Source: Peptoclostridium litorale DSM 5388
Lineage (GTDB): Bacteria; Bacillota; Clostridia; Peptostreptococcales; Peptostreptococcaceae
DNA length: 64,000 nucleotides
Reading direction: 5' to 3'
Assembly: GCF_900141635.1 (NCBI RefSeq)
Contig: NZ_FSRH01000008.1
Coordinates: 62,001-126,000, forward strand
Positions 8,132 to 16,341 of this stretch are shown piece by piece; positions within the stretch are counted from its first letter, which is position 1; every line of letters starts with the position of its first letter. Position numbers and translations under genes: made by a program. The notes beneath the pieces are model-generated. The model searched no databases and was not told where the DNA came from. It was given only the letters and a program-made list of their open reading frames with translations.

Positions 8132-8151
8132 ATTCAGGAGGCGTTAAACGT

Positions 8152-9393
8152 ATGAAAGAAAAGATAAGAGAGCTGAGACAAAAAAGGGCCAACCTTATAC
8201 AAAATGCCAGGGGCGTAGTTGACAGGGCAGAAGGCGAAAAAAGGAGCATGTCGGCTGAGGAGGAAACAACCTGGAATAGCTACATGACCGAGATAGACAA
8301 AATAGACAAGCAGATTGAAAGAGAGGAAAGGATGGCGGCGCTTGAAGACACACTGACAGGAGCAACGCATGAGCCTGTGGGACAATCTGGAGATCCGAAA
8401 GGTCCGGAGCAAAGGGAAAATATCCACCCGACTGACAGGGAAGAGTACCGCTCAGCTTTTGCAAAAAAACTTATGGATGGAAACCTGGCAAACCTCACAG
8501 TGGAAGAGGCGAGGGCGCTGGCTGTGAGTTCTGCTAGTTCAGGCTCAAACATAGTGGCTCCGCAGCAGTGGGTGACACAGCTCATAAAGGACCTTGATAA
8601 TGCTGTATTCATGAGGAAAATATCGAATGTACTGCCTGCTCTTACTACTTCAGACAGCCTGGGAGCGCCTACGCTGGATGCGGATGTAGACGACGCAGAC
8701 TGGACTACGGAGCTTCAGACTGGAAACGAGGGAAGCATGGACTTTGGAAAAAGGGAGCTCAAGCCGAATCCAGTTGCAAAAAGGATAAAGGTTTCAAACA
8801 AGCTCGTGAAGTTCTCGTCCATACCGATAGAGCAGCTTGTAAGGCAAAGGCTTGCATACAAGTTTGGGATAACTGAAGAAAAGGCGTTCATGCTGGGAGA
8901 TGGCGTAGCGAAGCCGCTTGGAATATTTACGGCAAGTGATAATGGAATAGACGCTTCGAGGGACATAGTCGAGGGAAATACGGCCACGGCTGTGACATAT
9001 GACGGGCTCATAGCCGCAAAGTTTGCGCTTAAAGGGGCCCATGTCCAAAATGCGAACTGGATATTCCACAGGGATGTGGTAAAACAGATAATGAAAATAA
9101 AGGACAATGAAAACAGATACATCCTGGATCCGAATAGCGCAGTCGCAGATAAGATACTCGACAGGCCATACTACATGAGTGAATACGCTCCAAATGTCCT
9201 TACCGCAGGCAATTATGCCGGAATAATAGGGGATTTCGACTACTACTGGATAGTTGATGCGCTCAACATGGAGATTCAAAGGCTTGTGGAGCTTTATGCC
9301 GAAACCAACCAGATTGGATTCATAGGAAGAAAAGAAACGGACGGGGCTCCAGTTCTAAAGACAGCTTTTGCAAGGATTAAACTTGGCGCATAG
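8152..9393 (+). CDS. major capsid protein, HK97 family
   Basis: This 413-residue protein has about 110 N-terminal residues of charged coiled coil (MKEKIRELRQKRANLIQNA...), equivalent to the HK97 delta scaffold domain removed by the upstream protease. The HK97 fold follows, with typical segments 'SGSNIVAPQQWVTQLI', 'IKVSNKLVKFSSIPIEQLV' and 'GIIGDFDYYWIVD'. It ends 'FARIKLGA', the usual type of C terminus for this family. The ribosome site is AGGAGG. The scaffold cleavage site cannot be fixed from sequence. Confidence 0.92.
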   Translation: MKEKIRELRQKRANLIQNARGVVDRAEGEKRSMSAEEETTWNSYMTEIDKIDKQIEREERMAALEDTLTGATHEPVGQSGDPKGPEQRENIHPTDREEYRSAFAKKLMDGNLANLTVEEARALAVSSASSGSNIVAPQQWVTQLIKDLDNAVFMRKISNVLPALTTSDSLGAPTLDADVDDADWTTELQTGNEGSMDFGKRELKPNPVAKRIKVSNKLVKFSSIPIEQLVRQRLAYKFGITEEKAFMLGDGVAKPLGIFTASDNGIDASRDIVEGNTATAVTYDGLIAAKFALKGAHVQNANWIFHRDVVKQIMKIKDNENRYILDPNSAVADKILDRPYYMSEYAPNVLTAGNYAGIIGDFDYYWIVDALNMEIQRLVELYAETNQIGFIGRKETDGAPVLKTAFARIKLGA

Positions 9394-9404
9394 GAGGTAA
9401 TCAC

Positions 9405-9698
9405 ATGACCATAAAAATGCTAAAGACATCTGCTTCAGCTGCGGGTGTCTTTTTGACAGACAGGAAATATGAGGTAGGCATTGAAATATCCGAGGATATG
9501 GCCAGCAGTTTTATCAAAATAGGTGCCGCAGTCGAGGATGGGAAAGCAGTTCAACTTGGCAAGGTGGACGAGCAGGAATCGCCCGCTGAGGACTTGCTTG
9601 TTCACAAGGGAGCCGGGTGGTACGAACTGCCAAACGGTGAAAAAATCCAGGGCAAAGACGAGGCCTTGAAAAGGCTTGAAGAGTTAAAGCTTAAGTAG
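9405..9698 (+). CDS. head-associated small protein, function unknown
   Basis: This is a 97-residue protein directly after the capsid gene. The C-terminal segment 'KGAGWYELPNGEKIQGKDEALKRLEEL' matches a short motif common at the ends of phage head proteins, where it looks like a helix-turn-helix of the LEM/Rho-N type. The N-terminal half could be a small beta domain. Position suggests a head decoration or connector role, but I cannot assign one. Confidence 0.55.
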   Translation: MTIKMLKTSASAAGVFLTDRKYEVGIEISEDMASSFIKIGAAVEDGKAVQLGKVDEQESPAEDLLVHKGAGWYELPNGEKIQGKDEALKRLEELKLK

Positions 9699-9706
9699 GT
9701 GCAGCC

Positions 9707-9997
9707 ATGGTTACGGTTGAGGAAATGAAAGAGTATTTGAAGCTGGAACACAGTGAGGAAGATTCTATGATAAGTGGCATGATAGAAGCTGCAAGTTCAA
9801 TGGTCGAAACGAAAATAAACAGACCTATAGCCGAAGAGGAAATGACGGATGAAAATAGGTGGACAGTGCCCAAGGAAATACCCATGGCCATAAAAATGCT
9901 TGTGGCCTATATGTATGAAAACAGAGGGACTGGAATATCGAAAGACATTGAGAATGCAGTGAACTATATGGTCAAGCCGCACAAGCTTTGGAGCTGA
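9707..9997 (+). CDS. head-tail connector protein, gp6-like
   Basis: This 96-residue helical protein begins MVTVEEMKEYLKLEHSEEDSMISGMIEAASSMVE, the standard N-terminal signature of HK97 gp6/SPP1 gp15-like adaptors ('hth connector'), and ends with 'VAYMYENRG' and a C-terminal tail. These proteins form a ring beneath the portal. It starts nine bases after the preceding gene and is followed at once by the head-closure gene. Confidence 0.85.
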   Translation: MVTVEEMKEYLKLEHSEEDSMISGMIEAASSMVETKINRPIAEEEMTDENRWTVPKEIPMAIKMLVAYMYENRGTGISKDIENAVNYMVKPHKLWS

Positions 9998-10001
9998 TTG
10001 A

Positions 10002-10331
10002 ATGAACGCAGGGATGCTAAATAAAAGAATCATATTTCAAACATATGTGAACGCTACAGTAAATGAAAATGGATTCCTGCTTACGGATGACCAGCGCTGG
10101 CAGGACCATAAAAAAGTGTGGGCCGGAATAAAGACCCTTAAAGGGCGGGAATATTATGAAGCCGCAGCGACACAAAACGAAAACCAGGTCAAGTTCATAA
10201 CAAGGTATCATGCCGGGATTACAGCCGACATGAGAATAAAAATGGGTGAGAGGGTTTTCGAAATCCAAAGCGTGGTTGACGTTGATGAAAAGCACAAGGA
10301 ACTGAACATAATGGCCAAAGAGCAGGTGTAA
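10002..10331 (+). CDS. head closure (stopper) protein, SPP1 gp16-like
   Basis: This 109-residue beta-rich protein has the head-tail adaptor signature: 'MLNKRIIFQ' at the N terminus, 'WAGIKTLKGREYYEAAA', 'VKFITRYHAGITADMRIKMGERVFEIQSV' and 'VDEKHKELNIMAKE'. It closes the connector after packaging and docks the tail. The ATG has GGAG about eight bases upstream. The following 135 bases contain no recognisable gene. Confidence 0.87.
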   Translation: MNAGMLNKRIIFQTYVNATVNENGFLLTDDQRWQDHKKVWAGIKTLKGREYYEAAATQNENQVKFITRYHAGITADMRIKMGERVFEIQSVVDVDEKHKELNIMAKEQV

Positions 10332-10466
10332 AAAAGAGGACTTGAAAAAACGAGCTTTCAAATTCAATTGAGGCAAGCTTTAACAAGATGCTTGATGTCA
10401 TAATGTCAACAAGGAGAGAAAAGCCCTGAAACGCCTACTGTGGGCGAAAGAAGAGGTGTAGACGAA

Positions 10467-10838
10467 ATGGCTGAAATAAAACTGGAGGGAATGGACGAAC
10501 TTCTCAATCGGCTTGAACAGCTTGGAAAAAAAGGCGCTCAAATTGAAAATAACGCACTTAAAAAAGCCGGTGAAATTGTAAAGGAGTCCATTGAAAGCCG
10601 GGCTCCTAAAAGGACAGGAAAACTCAAGGAAAGCATAAAGGTCTCTAAAATAAAAACAAAGGAGGGCCAAAAGATTGTTGAAGTGGGCCCGGACGGAGAC
10701 GGTTTCTATGGCAAGTTCCTGGAATTCGGAACAACAAAGATGGCGGCACAGCCTTTCATGGGTCCTGGTTTTGAGGCCGTGAAGGATGAAGCGGCAGAGG
10801 CGATAAAAGAGGAAATCAAAAAAGGGCTGGGGCTATGA
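10467..10838 (+). CDS. tail-connector protein, HK97 gp10 family
   Basis: This 123-residue protein is typical of gp10-type neck/tail-completion proteins: 'EGMDELLNRLEQLGKK', 'ALKKAGEIVKESIESRAPKRTGKLKESI', and the C-terminal 'YGKFLEFGTTKMAAQPFMGPGFEA'. The start chosen has AGAGGTG upstream. An upstream in-frame ATG at 10440 lacks a ribosome site. The stop overlaps the next start by four bases. Confidence 0.88.
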   Translation: MAEIKLEGMDELLNRLEQLGKKGAQIENNALKKAGEIVKESIESRAPKRTGKLKESIKVSKIKTKEGQKIVEVGPDGDGFYGKFLEFGTTKMAAQPFMGPGFEAVKDEAAEAIKEEIKKGLGL

Positions 10839-11170
10839 TAAACAAAACAGTTATGGGAGCCCTTGCAGGTATCGGGGTGCCGGTGTCATTCCAGACATAT
10901 GACGGGAATGAAAGCGTCTATATAACCTTTTTCGAATACCTGCAAAAGGGCGAGGACTACAGCGAGGACGAGGAAGAAATTACAGGCCACTATATCCAGG
11001 TGGATGTTTGGAGCAAGGGAGACTATGCGGACATAGTCAATGCGGCAAAGGAAAAACTAATAAGCGCAGGGTTTACGAGAAAAAGCGAATACGACTTATA
11101 TGAGCCTGATACAAAGGTATACCACCATGTAATCAGGCTTTTTTATGCAGAAAATCAAATAGGAGGCTGA
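10835..11170 (+). CDS. tail completion/terminator protein, DUF3168-like
   Basis: This 111-residue protein resembles phage tail-terminator proteins of the gp11/DUF3168 type: 'PVSFQTYDGNESVYITFFEY', 'GHYIQVDVWSKGDYADIVNAAKEKLISAGF' and 'VYHHVIRLFYAE'. It caps the growing tail tube and connects it to the head. The ATG overlaps the upstream stop (ATGA). Assignment rests on motif layout and position. Confidence 0.78.
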   Translation: MINKTVMGALAGIGVPVSFQTYDGNESVYITFFEYLQKGEDYSEDEEEITGHYIQVDVWSKGDYADIVNAAKEKLISAGFTRKSEYDLYEPDTKVYHHVIRLFYAENQIGG

Positions 11171-11174
11171 TGAA

Positions 11175-11747
11175 ATGAGCAAACAGATAGGGCTTAGGGA
11201 TTTTCACATAGCACTGCTTACAAAGGACGATAAGACAGCGGCAACTTATGAAACACCCGAAAAGCTTGAAAGGGCAATAATGGCGAAGATAACGCCGAAG
11301 GTTTCAACAAGCAAAGAATATTCGGACGACAACCTGGAAGAGATAATAGACATATTCGACTGCGTGGATGTAGAGATAGAGCTGAACCAGCTTTCGCTTG
11401 CATCCAGGGCGAAGCTCCAGGGAGCAAAGCTTGTCAAAGGTGCGCTTAAAGAAACGAAAAACGACATAGCGCCATACCTGGCAATGGGCTTCAGGTCGAA
11501 AAAGAAGAACGGAACATACAGGTATGTTTGGCTTTACAAAGGTAAATTTGAGCTTACTTCAGACGAGTACGAGACTACAAAAGACAAGGTTAAGGCGCAA
11601 AATTCAAAACTCAAAGGGACATTCTTTGCCAGGGACTACGACGAAGCGTACAGGCTGATTATGGACGAGGATGAAACTGGAGTGGATACAGCAACATTGG
11701 AAGCATGGTTCACAGCGGTTCAGGACCAGCCAGCGGAAGCAGCATAA
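11175..11747 (+). CDS. major tail tube protein, phi13 type
   Basis: This 190-residue tube subunit has the phi13-family pattern: 'MSKQIGLRDFHIALLTKDD', 'YETPEKLERAIMAKITPKVSTSKEYSDDNLEE', 'DVEIELNQLSL', 'PYLAMGFRSKKKNGTYRYVWLYKGKF' and an extended C terminus after 'RLIMDEDETG'. It polymerises around the tape measure to form the tail tube. The gene is preceded by AGGAGGCTG and followed by the tail chaperone. Confidence 0.9.
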   Translation: MSKQIGLRDFHIALLTKDDKTAATYETPEKLERAIMAKITPKVSTSKEYSDDNLEEIIDIFDCVDVEIELNQLSLASRAKLQGAKLVKGALKETKNDIAPYLAMGFRSKKKNGTYRYVWLYKGKFELTSDEYETTKDKVKAQNSKLKGTFFARDYDEAYRLIMDEDETGVDTATLEAWFTAVQDQPAEAA

Positions 11748-11766
11748 AACAAGGAGGCAATAACTA

Positions 11767-12114
11767 ATGGCTAATGATATAAGACAAAAAGGCGTTGAGA
11801 TAACACTGGATAAAAAAAGACGTCTGCTATTCGACCTGAATGCGCTTTGTGACTTGGAGGACAAGTTCGGAGACATAAACAGCGCATTTAAGCAAATAGC
11901 AAACGGCTCAATGAAGGGAATAAGAACACTTCTTCACATAGGGCTTGTACATGAAGACGAGTCGCTATCAGAAAGGGACGCTGGAAAGCTAATAGCCCTT
12001 GCGGATATAGCGGAGCTTTCTCAAAAGCTTACAAAGTCCATGACGCAGGGACTGCCAAAAGTAGAGGATGACGATGTAGACGAAAAAAACCAGGAGGCCA
12101 AGACAGTCGATTAG
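11767..12114 (+). CDS. tail assembly chaperone (G-type product)
   Basis: This 115-residue protein is equivalent to the G product of the G/GT pair. It has 'KGVEITLDKKRRLLFDLNALCDLEDKFGDINSAFKQI' and 'RTLLHIGLVHEDESLSERDAGKLI', the common chaperone motif, and ends in an acidic tail. It coats the tape measure during tail assembly. A slippery heptamer near its end allows a longer fusion product (see the extension entry). The ribosome site is AGGAGG. Confidence 0.88.
   Translation: MANDIRQKGVEITLDKKRRLLFDLNALCDLEDKFGDINSAFKQIANGSMKGIRTLLHIGLVHEDESLSERDAGKLIALADIAELSQKLTKSMTQGLPKVEDDDVDEKNQEAKTVD
12084..12090 (+). promoter_or_regulatory. -1 ribosomal frameshift site A AAA AAC
   Basis: The heptamer A AAA AAC is in the correct phase with the chaperone reading frame (codons AAA at 12085 and AAC at 12088), 24 bases before the zero-frame stop. 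A one-base backward slip enters an open frame that runs to 12275 and encodes the conserved GT extension. AGGAGG lies two bases after the heptamer (12093-12098); such internal Shine-Dalgarno-like sequences can influence frameshifting, though usually from upstream. Confidence 0.8.
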
Positions 12115-12275
12115 ACTGGCCTTGGCTTTATTACTTGGGGACGGTGATACTTGGAATGAGCGAGGGTGTGTTTTGGAAAACAACCCTAAGGAAGCTCATG
12201 GCGCTGTATGATGTTCACCTGGAGATCCACGGGCTGAAGGAAGAAAAAGCAAGTATAGAGGATGTGATTTTCTAA
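12090..12275 (+). CDS. tail chaperone GT extension (by -1 frameshift)
   Basis: Read from the frameshift site, this frame gives 61 codons including 'DWPWLYYLGTVILGMSEGVFW' and 'LRKLMALYDVHLEIHG'. This matches the usual GT extension pattern of siphophages (a W-x-x-LYY segment, 'MS-x-x-xFW', then 'P/LRKLxAL-x-DVH'). No convincing independent start exists: there is no ribosome site before the internal ATGs. The fusion with the upstream protein would be about 169 residues. Fused and unfused forms bind the tape measure at different ratios in lambda and relatives. Confidence 0.8.
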   Translation, partial: PGGQDSRLDWPWLYYLGTVILGMSEGVFWKTTLRKLMALYDVHLEIHGLKEEKASIEDVIF

Positions 12276-12291
12276 GAAAGGAGGTAGGGTT

Positions 12292-15200
12292 ATGGCGGAA
12301 GAAGTAGGCAGTCTCCAGGTCAATATAGGCCTTAACAGTCAGGGATTCCAGCAGGGAATAAGCAGCATAAACAAACAGCTCAAAGTTGCCGAGGCGGAGT
12401 TTAAAAATGCGAGTAGCGCTCTTTCTGGGTTTGGTAGCGAAACCGACAAGCTAAAGGCCAAATCGGAATATCTAAGTAAAGCAGTGGACCTTCAAAGCCA
12501 AAAGGTTGACCAGCTGAAAGAGGCGTATGAAAAAGCAAGGGCGACAAAGGGCGAAAATGCAAAGGCCACTCAAAACCTTGCAATCCAGTATAACAACGCC
12601 CAGGCAAGACTTAACAGCCTGAGGGGGCAGCTGGACCAGACGAATACATCCATAGCAAACCAGGAAAACAAGTGGAACCAGCTTTCAAACACGCTTGCGG
12701 AAGCCGGAGAGCGAATTAAAGCCGTGGGTGAAAGCGTATCAAATGCGGGAAAGACACTGACAGCGAATGTTACAGCACCACTTGCAGCTGTTGGAGCGGC
12801 GGGGGCAAAACTTGCCATGGATTTTGAAGAGAGTTTGAACAAGGTCGGCACAATTGCCGACGAGACGGTGCTCCCCATTGAGGAAATAGGGGACACTGTT
12901 TTGGAGCTTTCGGACGATGTGGGCGTTGCAGCTTCAGAGCTCAACGAAACACTTTACCAGACGATATCGGCCACGGGAGACACAGGGAACTCGCTGGGAT
13001 ATGTCGAAGTTGCTTCAAAGGCTGCCATAGGCGGTTTTAGTGACACGACAACAGCGGTTGACGGTCTTACAACTGTAATGAATTCATACGGGCTAAAGGG
13101 AACCGAGGCCATGCAGTCTGTTTCAGACCAGATGCTTACAGCACAGAACTACGGGAAAACAACATTTGGGGAAATGGCTTCAAGCATAGGAAGCGTAATT
13201 CCCATAGCGTCCAGCATGAACGTGTCCACCAAAGAGCTTTTTGCATCAATAGCGACTCTTACAAAAAACGGTATAGGCACAAGTGAGTCCATCACAGGAG
13301 TTAAGGCTGCACTTTCAAACGTTATAAAGCCAAGCAAGCAGGCCTGTGACATGGCTGCAAGCCTGGGGCTTGAATTTAACGCGGCCCACCTTAAATCTGT
13401 GGGCTGGGCAAAATTTCTTGACGAAGTTAAAGAAAAAACGGGCGGCAATTCAGAAGAAATGGCCCAGCTCTTTGGTTCGGTTGAAGCACTTAATGCAGTG
13501 ACCGTTCTAGCTACCACAGGATCAGAAGATTTTGCCGGAGCTTTGGATGCAATGGAAAACAGCGCAGGCGCAACCGCAAAGGCGTTTGAAAAAATGGACC
13601 AGGGCGCAAAGGATTCCATAGAGGACACTTTAAATTCAATACAGAATCTTGGCATTGAACTTGGCCAGATACTTTTGCCCATGATAAACGATGTGGTTGC
13701 AAAAGTCGGGGAATGGGTTCAGTGGTTCAAGGGGCTTGACGACAGCACAAAAGAGACCATTGTCAAGGTTGGAATGCTGGCCGCAGCCGTAGGGCCGGTT
13801 CTTTTGGTTATAGGTAAGCTCATAACTATAGGGGGAACGCTGGTTACTGCTTTTTCTACAGTGACAACGGCCATAGGAGTAGCCACTGGAACAGTCACCG
13901 GGGCGACGGGAGCGGCTGCTGCTCTTGGAACGGCATTCACAGTCATGACAGGTCCAGTTGGAATAGCAATCGCAGCCATTGCAGGCGTGACCGTAGCGGG
14001 CGTGGCCTTATGGAAGAACTGGGACACAGTCAAGGAAAAATCAAATGAGCTTTGGACTTCTCTTGTCGCTACGTTTGAAGGCATAAAAACGAGCATATCA
14101 AACGTTTGGACAAGCATTGAAACAGCCACGGAAAACACATGGAAATCCATGGTGGATTTTGTGAGCGGGCTGTGGGAAGGGTTTAAAAATACCATTTCAA
14201 ACATAACTCAAAAGCTTGCAGATGCAGTTGTAGAAAGCTTCAAATGGCTGTATAACCACAACTACTATTTCCAAGACCTTGTTGACTTTGTTGTGGGAGC
14301 CTGGGAAAGCCTGAAGGTGACAACATCGAATATATGGACTTCCATAAAGGGGTTTTTAAATGGACTATGGAATGGAATAAAAACCACATGCATAGGCGTG
14401 TGGACAGGAATAAAGCAGGGCGTTGAAGGCATACTGAACGGACTGGAAACGTCAATAATGAACATATGGAATGCGATAAAAGGCGGAGTGGGAATTGTTT
14501 TAAACGGCATTAAAACGATTGTTTCAAACGGATGGAACAGCATAAAAACTGGCGCTGAAATTGCCTGGAACTCAATCAAGACGGCAATAGTGAATGTCTG
14601 GACAAAGCTGAAAGAGCTGGCCGGAACATGGGCAAAGAACATGATGGACATGTTTGTTGGAGGAATAAAAAACAAGATAAATGATGTCAAAGAAGCAGTC
14701 CGCTCAGTTGCCGAGAAAATAAAAGATTTTCTTGGATTCCATTCACCTACAAAAGACGGCCCAGCATCAGAATCAGACCAGTGGGCTCCAAATTTCATGA
14801 ACATGTTTGCCAGTGGGATTGCTGCAAACACAAATCTCGTTCAAACGGCAGCTGAAGGGGTTGCTTCAGTTGTGAAAAGTACATTCGATTCAGCCGTCTC
14901 ATATGCTCAGGACATGGCTAAGAAAATAGAAAATATAAGTTCGAGCAGTGGCGGAAGCTTCAAGACAAGCGACACATGGGTCGATGGAAATGGCAATTAC
15001 CTGGGGACAGACGGAAATATCCATAATGACGGCAGCAGTGGAAGCAAGAGCAAAAAAGACCATAAAGACAAAAGCGGCAATATAGGCGGCGGAGAAACCA
15101 AGGAAGAAAAAGACGCACGCAGAGAACGTGACAAGGCAAGAGGGATGCCGGACGGATATGCAAGCGGGACTGACAGCGCAACGAGAGGCTGGCACGTTGT

Positions 15201-15492
15201 AGGCGAAGAAGGGCCGGAACTTCTTTGGTTTGGCGGTGGAGAAACTGTCCTTAACAACTCAAACACAAAAGCGCTGCTTCAAAGCGCAAACATGTCGATA
15301 AGAGCCCTGGGCAAAATGCAAAATGTAAGCGCTTCAGGAATAGACTACGAAAAGCTTGCCGATGCTCTGGCCAGAAAAATCGGCAGGAGCATAACCCAAA
15401 ACATAACCATAAAATCACCAGCGCCGCTGTCGCCTTCTGAAGTGGCGAGGCAAAACAAAAGGGCTTTAGAAAAGATGGCATTGGAGTGGTAG
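12292..15492 (+). CDS. tail tape measure protein
   Basis: This 1,066-residue protein sets tail length and leaves with the DNA. The first 150 residues are coiled coil (KQLKVAEAEFKNASSALSGF...). Residues about 150-480 match the TP901-type tape-measure core ('TANVTAPLAAVGAAGAKLAMDFEESLNKVGTIAD'). Residues about 490-570 hold hydrophobic, possibly membrane-inserting segments. Residues 570-790 carry many tryptophan-spaced repeats of the 'VWTSIKT..' type about 11 residues apart. Then comes the common 'FLGFHSPTKDGPASESDQWAPNFMNMF' segment and a glycine/serine-rich linker. By the usual ratio of roughly 0.15 nm per residue, the tail would be about 160 nm (inference). Confidence 0.93.
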   Translation: MAEEVGSLQVNIGLNSQGFQQGISSINKQLKVAEAEFKNASSALSGFGSETDKLKAKSEYLSKAVDLQSQKVDQLKEAYEKARATKGENAKATQNLAIQYNNAQARLNSLRGQLDQTNTSIANQENKWNQLSNTLAEAGERIKAVGESVSNAGKTLTANVTAPLAAVGAAGAKLAMDFEESLNKVGTIADETVLPIEEIGDTVLELSDDVGVAASELNETLYQTISATGDTGNSLGYVEVASKAAIGGFSDTTTAVDGLTTVMNSYGLKGTEAMQSVSDQMLTAQNYGKTTFGEMASSIGSVIPIASSMNVSTKELFASIATLTKNGIGTSESITGVKAALSNVIKPSKQACDMAASLGLEFNAAHLKSVGWAKFLDEVKEKTGGNSEEMAQLFGSVEALNAVTVLATTGSEDFAGALDAMENSAGATAKAFEKMDQGAKDSIEDTLNSIQNLGIELGQILLPMINDVVAKVGEWVQWFKGLDDSTKETIVKVGMLAAAVGPVLLVIGKLITIGGTLVTAFSTVTTAIGVATGTVTGATGAAAALGTAFTVMTGPVGIAIAAIAGVTVAGVALWKNWDTVKEKSNELWTSLVATFEGIKTSISNVWTSIETATENTWKSMVDFVSGLWEGFKNTISNITQKLADAVVESFKWLYNHNYYFQDLVDFVVGAWESLKVTTSNIWTSIKGFLNGLWNGIKTTCIGVWTGIKQGVEGILNGLETSIMNIWNAIKGGVGIVLNGIKTIVSNGWNSIKTGAEIAWNSIKTAIVNVWTKLKELAGTWAKNMMDMFVGGIKNKINDVKEAVRSVAEKIKDFLGFHSPTKDGPASESDQWAPNFMNMFASGIAANTNLVQTAAEGVASVVKSTFDSAVSYAQDMAKKIENISSSSGGSFKTSDTWVDGNGNYLGTDGNIHNDGSSGSKSKKDHKDKSGNIGGGETKEEKDARRERDKARGMPDGYASGTDSATRGWHVVGEEGPELLWFGGGETVLNNSNTKALLQSANMSIRALGKMQNVSASGIDYEKLADALARKIGRSITQNITIKSPAPLSPSEVARQNKRALEKMALEW

Positions 15493-15493
15493 C

Positions 15494-16327
15494 ATGGCCA
15501 AAAGCATGAAATTCATAAACAATTCAGGAGCAGAGATTGTCTTGGGTAACGCTGCTCCTTATCTTTTGCAGAAAATAGACATAAAGACAGGCGTTGAAAT
15601 AAGCAATAGCAAGGGAGTAAAACAGGATGGAAGGACATATCTTGGAAACACCCTGGAGGAAATGGACATATCGCTTCAAATCGCCGTGATAGGGGAAGGC
15701 AAGGAGGATATAGAGAATAAGAAAAGGCTGCTCCAAAGGGCGTTCAATCCTAAAAACGACGAGGGCGTTCTCCAGTATGACAACGGAATCAAGGCGGTCG
15801 AGTCCAAATGCATAGTAAATGAGCTTCCCTACTTCGCAAGCCAAAACATAAGAATGGCAAGATGCCTCATAAGCCTGACGGCCCACCAGCCTTTCTGGAA
15901 TGAGCTATTTCAAGAAAGCGAAGAAATGTCATATATCATGGGAGGGCTCAGATTCAATCTGGCCCTTCCGGCGGCATTTTCCAGCCGGGGATTCAAAAGG
16001 AAGGCAATAAACGGAGGCGACGTGGAAACCCCTGTTGAAATCGAATTCAAAGGCCCTGCGGTCAATCCTACAGTGACAAATGTTACAACTGGAGAATTCA
16101 TAAGAGTGAAAAGAGAACTTGGAGAAGATGACATCTTGACCATATATACAGGCTTCGGTGAGAAGTATGTGAACATCAACGGCGAGAATGCATTTTCGTA
16201 TATAGACCTGGAAAGTAGCTTCTGGCAGATGGAGCCAGGAGAAAATATTTTGAGCTACCAAAGCAACAACGACAGCATAAAAACAAGGGTTAAAGTCAAA
16301 TGGAAAAATAGATATATAGGGGAGTAG
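15494..16327 (+). CDS. distal tail protein (Dit)
   Basis: This 277-residue protein resembles siphovirus Dit proteins, which form the hub at the tail tip. It has an N-terminal beta domain with 'GRTYLGNTLEEMDISLQIAVIG' and 'KKRLLQRAFNP', then 'ECKCIVNELPYF'-like and 'RCLISLTAHQPFWNE', and a C-terminal jelly-roll-type half ('VEIEFKGPAVNPTVTNVTTGEFI...'). It starts one base after the tape measure stop. Confidence 0.85.
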   Translation: MAKSMKFINNSGAEIVLGNAAPYLLQKIDIKTGVEISNSKGVKQDGRTYLGNTLEEMDISLQIAVIGEGKEDIENKKRLLQRAFNPKNDEGVLQYDNGIKAVESKCIVNELPYFASQNIRMARCLISLTAHQPFWNELFQESEEMSYIMGGLRFNLALPAAFSSRGFKRKAINGGDVETPVEIEFKGPAVNPTVTNVTTGEFIRVKRELGEDDILTIYTGFGEKYVNINGENAFSYIDLESSFWQMEPGENILSYQSNNDSIKTRVKVKWKNRYIGE

Positions 16328-16341
16328 AAAGGAGGGAGCCT

